The position numbers and the translations under genes were made by a program. This document shows positions 62,850 through 64,000 of a DNA stretch of 64,000 bases, one piece after another. Origin of the DNA: Loxodes magnus. Lineage: Eukaryota > Ciliophora > Karyorelictea > Loxodida > Loxodidae. Every line of letters begins with the position of its first letter. The stretch's first letter is position 1. The notes under the pieces are model-generated. The model saw nothing but the letters and a program-made list of their open reading frames with translations. It ran no database searches and was not told the origin of the DNA. The DNA is taken from positions 124,001 through 188,000 of the forward strand of contig CAMPDV010000268.1 in assembly GCA_946699065.1 (NCBI GenBank), written 5' to 3'.

Positions 62850-63110
62850 AGATAATAATTCATAAATATTAAGTCAAATTGCTTATTTAGAAAATACACT
62901 AAATTAGGATAAAAAAGATCTTAAGGCAAATAAATTTTAGATTAAATAAATTAGAGAGATTTAAATTTTTGCTACTGAATCTTTTTATGATAATTTATGC
63001 TGATAAAGATCTTCTGAAGAAGAAACCAAATTCTTATTTAATTTAGAAAAATCAAAAATTAGCTAAAATAGTTTCTTTATGAAAAAGAAGATAAATACTT
63101 AATGAGTAAG
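62850..63110 (+). pseudogene. LINE ORF2 fragment, N-terminal edge of reverse transcriptase
   Basis: The frame around 62866-63100 reads QIAYLENTLNQDKKDLKANK, then FYDNLCWQRSSEEETKFLFN and LEKSKISQNSF. This is the segment that precedes the RT fingers in many non-LTR retrotransposons (consensus W-x-Q-R-S then D-x-N-T-K-F-F then R-x-x-N). The conserved Trp is TGA at 63001-63003. The catalytic motifs are not found downstream, so it is a remnant. Together with the fragment at 27004 it shows that LINEs existed in this genome. Confidence 0.55.
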
Positions 63111-63924
63111 GCAAAACATTGTAATAATTTTAAATAATATAAATTATTTTTAATTTATTAATTAAATTTAGAAATAAAATATTTATAAGAAAATAAAGAT
63201 AATGAGGATTCAACACTTTTATTTATTGGATTTAATTTATTTAAAAAAGACTAAAGCTATATCTGCCTATTAAATATAGAATATAGAAATAAAAATAAAT
63301 TAATGCTTCTAAATTATTTTATATTTCTATATATGCTAAAAACTAAAAATTTAAGAAATTTATTTGAAAATATATTTAAAATTAGACTTTGTCTATTTGG
63401 TATATTAAATAGATTTTATTTATTTGCTTAAATTTAGAAATGATGTAAAATTTAGATAAATACCAAATAAATTTAAAACATTTAAATTTATAAAGATAAA
63501 TGAACTTTAAACTATTTGTTTGAAATTATAAATACCGTAAAAATAAATTAAGTGCAGCTAAGAATTATATTTAATTTACTGTTTGATCTTTCTCTTCATT
63601 AATATCAAGAAATTCACCTTAATTTTTAAAGATATTTTAAAACCGTACATGAGTGACTGGAAAGTTGCTTGAGATCTCAGTCTTATTTATCATTAAATCA
63701 ACTAAAAATTAGAATTTTTATTTTTTGAGTTCAATAAATATAAAATGTTTAATAACTAGAAAAAATAAAAATTCTTAAATAGCTTAATATTAAAGATTCT
63801 TAAGCAAAATATTAAAAATTAAACAGAAAAAAAAGAAAAAATAAAATTATAGAAGATTACAATTTACCAATAACACATTAAACTAAATATTCTAATAAGC
63901 ATATTCATTAAATTAAATTTAAGT
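63111..63924. other. intergenic, nothing recognised
   Basis: A/T-rich DNA after the LINE fragment. Confidence 0.4.
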
Positions 63925-64000
63925 TATTCAGAGAAGGGATTGTTTTCTTAATAGTTTCCTATTCCCTATCCAACTGATAGGTACTTGAACTCTTGGTGGT
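63925..64000 (+). mobile_element. start of a SINE-like element cut by the window end
   Basis: The last 40 bases contain TATCCAACTGATAGGTACTT followed by GAACTCTTGG, aligning with TATCCACTCCTGGTAGGGGC followed by TTGAAGCCTGG in the element at 18340-18648. The G+C rise relative to the flank supports the start of another copy. Confidence 0.4.

Noticed and set aside
1..64000. Short frames of 60-120 codons bounded by standard stops
   Set aside because: They lie in shadow frames of Gln-rich genes or in A/T-rich DNA. TAA and TAG are sense here, so the standard code gives false short frames.
1..64000. Standard ciliate code (TAA/TAG Gln, TGA stop only), as in Tetrahymena micronuclear DNA
   Set aside because: It would leave every recognised gene, including the undamaged ones at 5605-7149, 34362-36095 and 49102-50634, with conserved internal stops at Trp positions.
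1..64000. Selenocysteine or cysteine at TGA
   Set aside because: Aligned alternatives are TGG, and the positions are classic Trp sites of Myb and Kelch repeats.
1..64000. Mitochondrial origin (TGA as Trp)
   Set aside because: TAA/TAG are frequent in-frame Gln codons, and the window holds nuclear-type gene families, LINE/SINE-like elements and large intergenic spaces.
1..64000. CRISPR arrays, rRNA genes, telomeric repeats, transposase genes with terminal inverted repeats
   Set aside because: Looked for and not seen. The 19-bp array in repeat N is degenerate and has no spacers.

Overview
The window is nuclear DNA of a ciliate, very AT-rich, with genes that read only under an altered code. TAA and TAG fall throughout at glutamine positions. 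TGA falls at tryptophan positions in at least five unrelated protein families (Myb repeats, Kelch repeats, a glycosyltransferase-like protein, gag-like zinc-knuckle proteins, a LINE reverse transcriptase). At seven aligned sites one copy has TGG where a paralogue has TGA. Two full-length Myb paralogues also share a TGA after which their reading frames stop matching, so TGA probably serves as terminator as well. This is the code described for karyorelictean ciliates (NCBI table 27) and close to that of Condylostoma (table 28). A Loxodes-like karyorelict is my best guess; the species is not proven. Because all three stop triplets can be sense, an open frame by itself means nothing here. Coding calls rest on paralogue comparison and motifs, and most 3' ends are approximate.

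Layout. 0-1.2 kb: end of a glycosyltransferase-like gene split by a retroposon. 2.2-5.0 kb: copy 1 of a segmental duplication carrying a broken RING/coiled-coil gene, itself split by a retroposon. 5.6-7.1 kb: an intact Myb-like gene (minus). 8.8-17.1 kb: five gag-like retroposon copies, an unidentified minus-strand frame, and a 0.5 kb non-coding repeat. 18.2-19.9 kb: Myb-like pseudogene with a GC-richer SINE-like insert. 23.7-26.8 kb: another gag element, a second copy of the 0.5 kb repeat and an inverted pair of short elements. 26.8-31.4 kb: copy 2 of the duplication with a LINE 3' end, a RING-coiled-coil-Kelch gene and a gag element. 34.4-36.1 kb: the intact glycosyltransferase-like gene (minus). 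37.8 kb: third copy of the 0.5 kb repeat. 41.3-43.5 kb: a nest of three gag elements. 49.1 and 57.4 kb: two Myb-like genes that share a nearly identical 722-bp core. 60-64 kb: SINE-like fragments, a gag element with clear target duplications and a LINE reverse-transcriptase fragment. The long stretches between these are low-complexity A/T with no gene I can support.

The main system is a family of short (about 0.3-1.1 kb) retroposons. The larger ones encode only a gag-like protein (basic/Gln-rich start, coiled coil, CCHC zinc knuckle). They start within about 15 bases upstream of the ATG, end in a small GC hairpin plus an A/T-rich simple tail, and are flanked by 13-16 bp target duplications. 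They carry no reverse transcriptase. The LINE fragments in the window are the plausible source of the enzyme. Non-coding elements here carry related terminal hairpins, which suggests one shared mobilising machinery.
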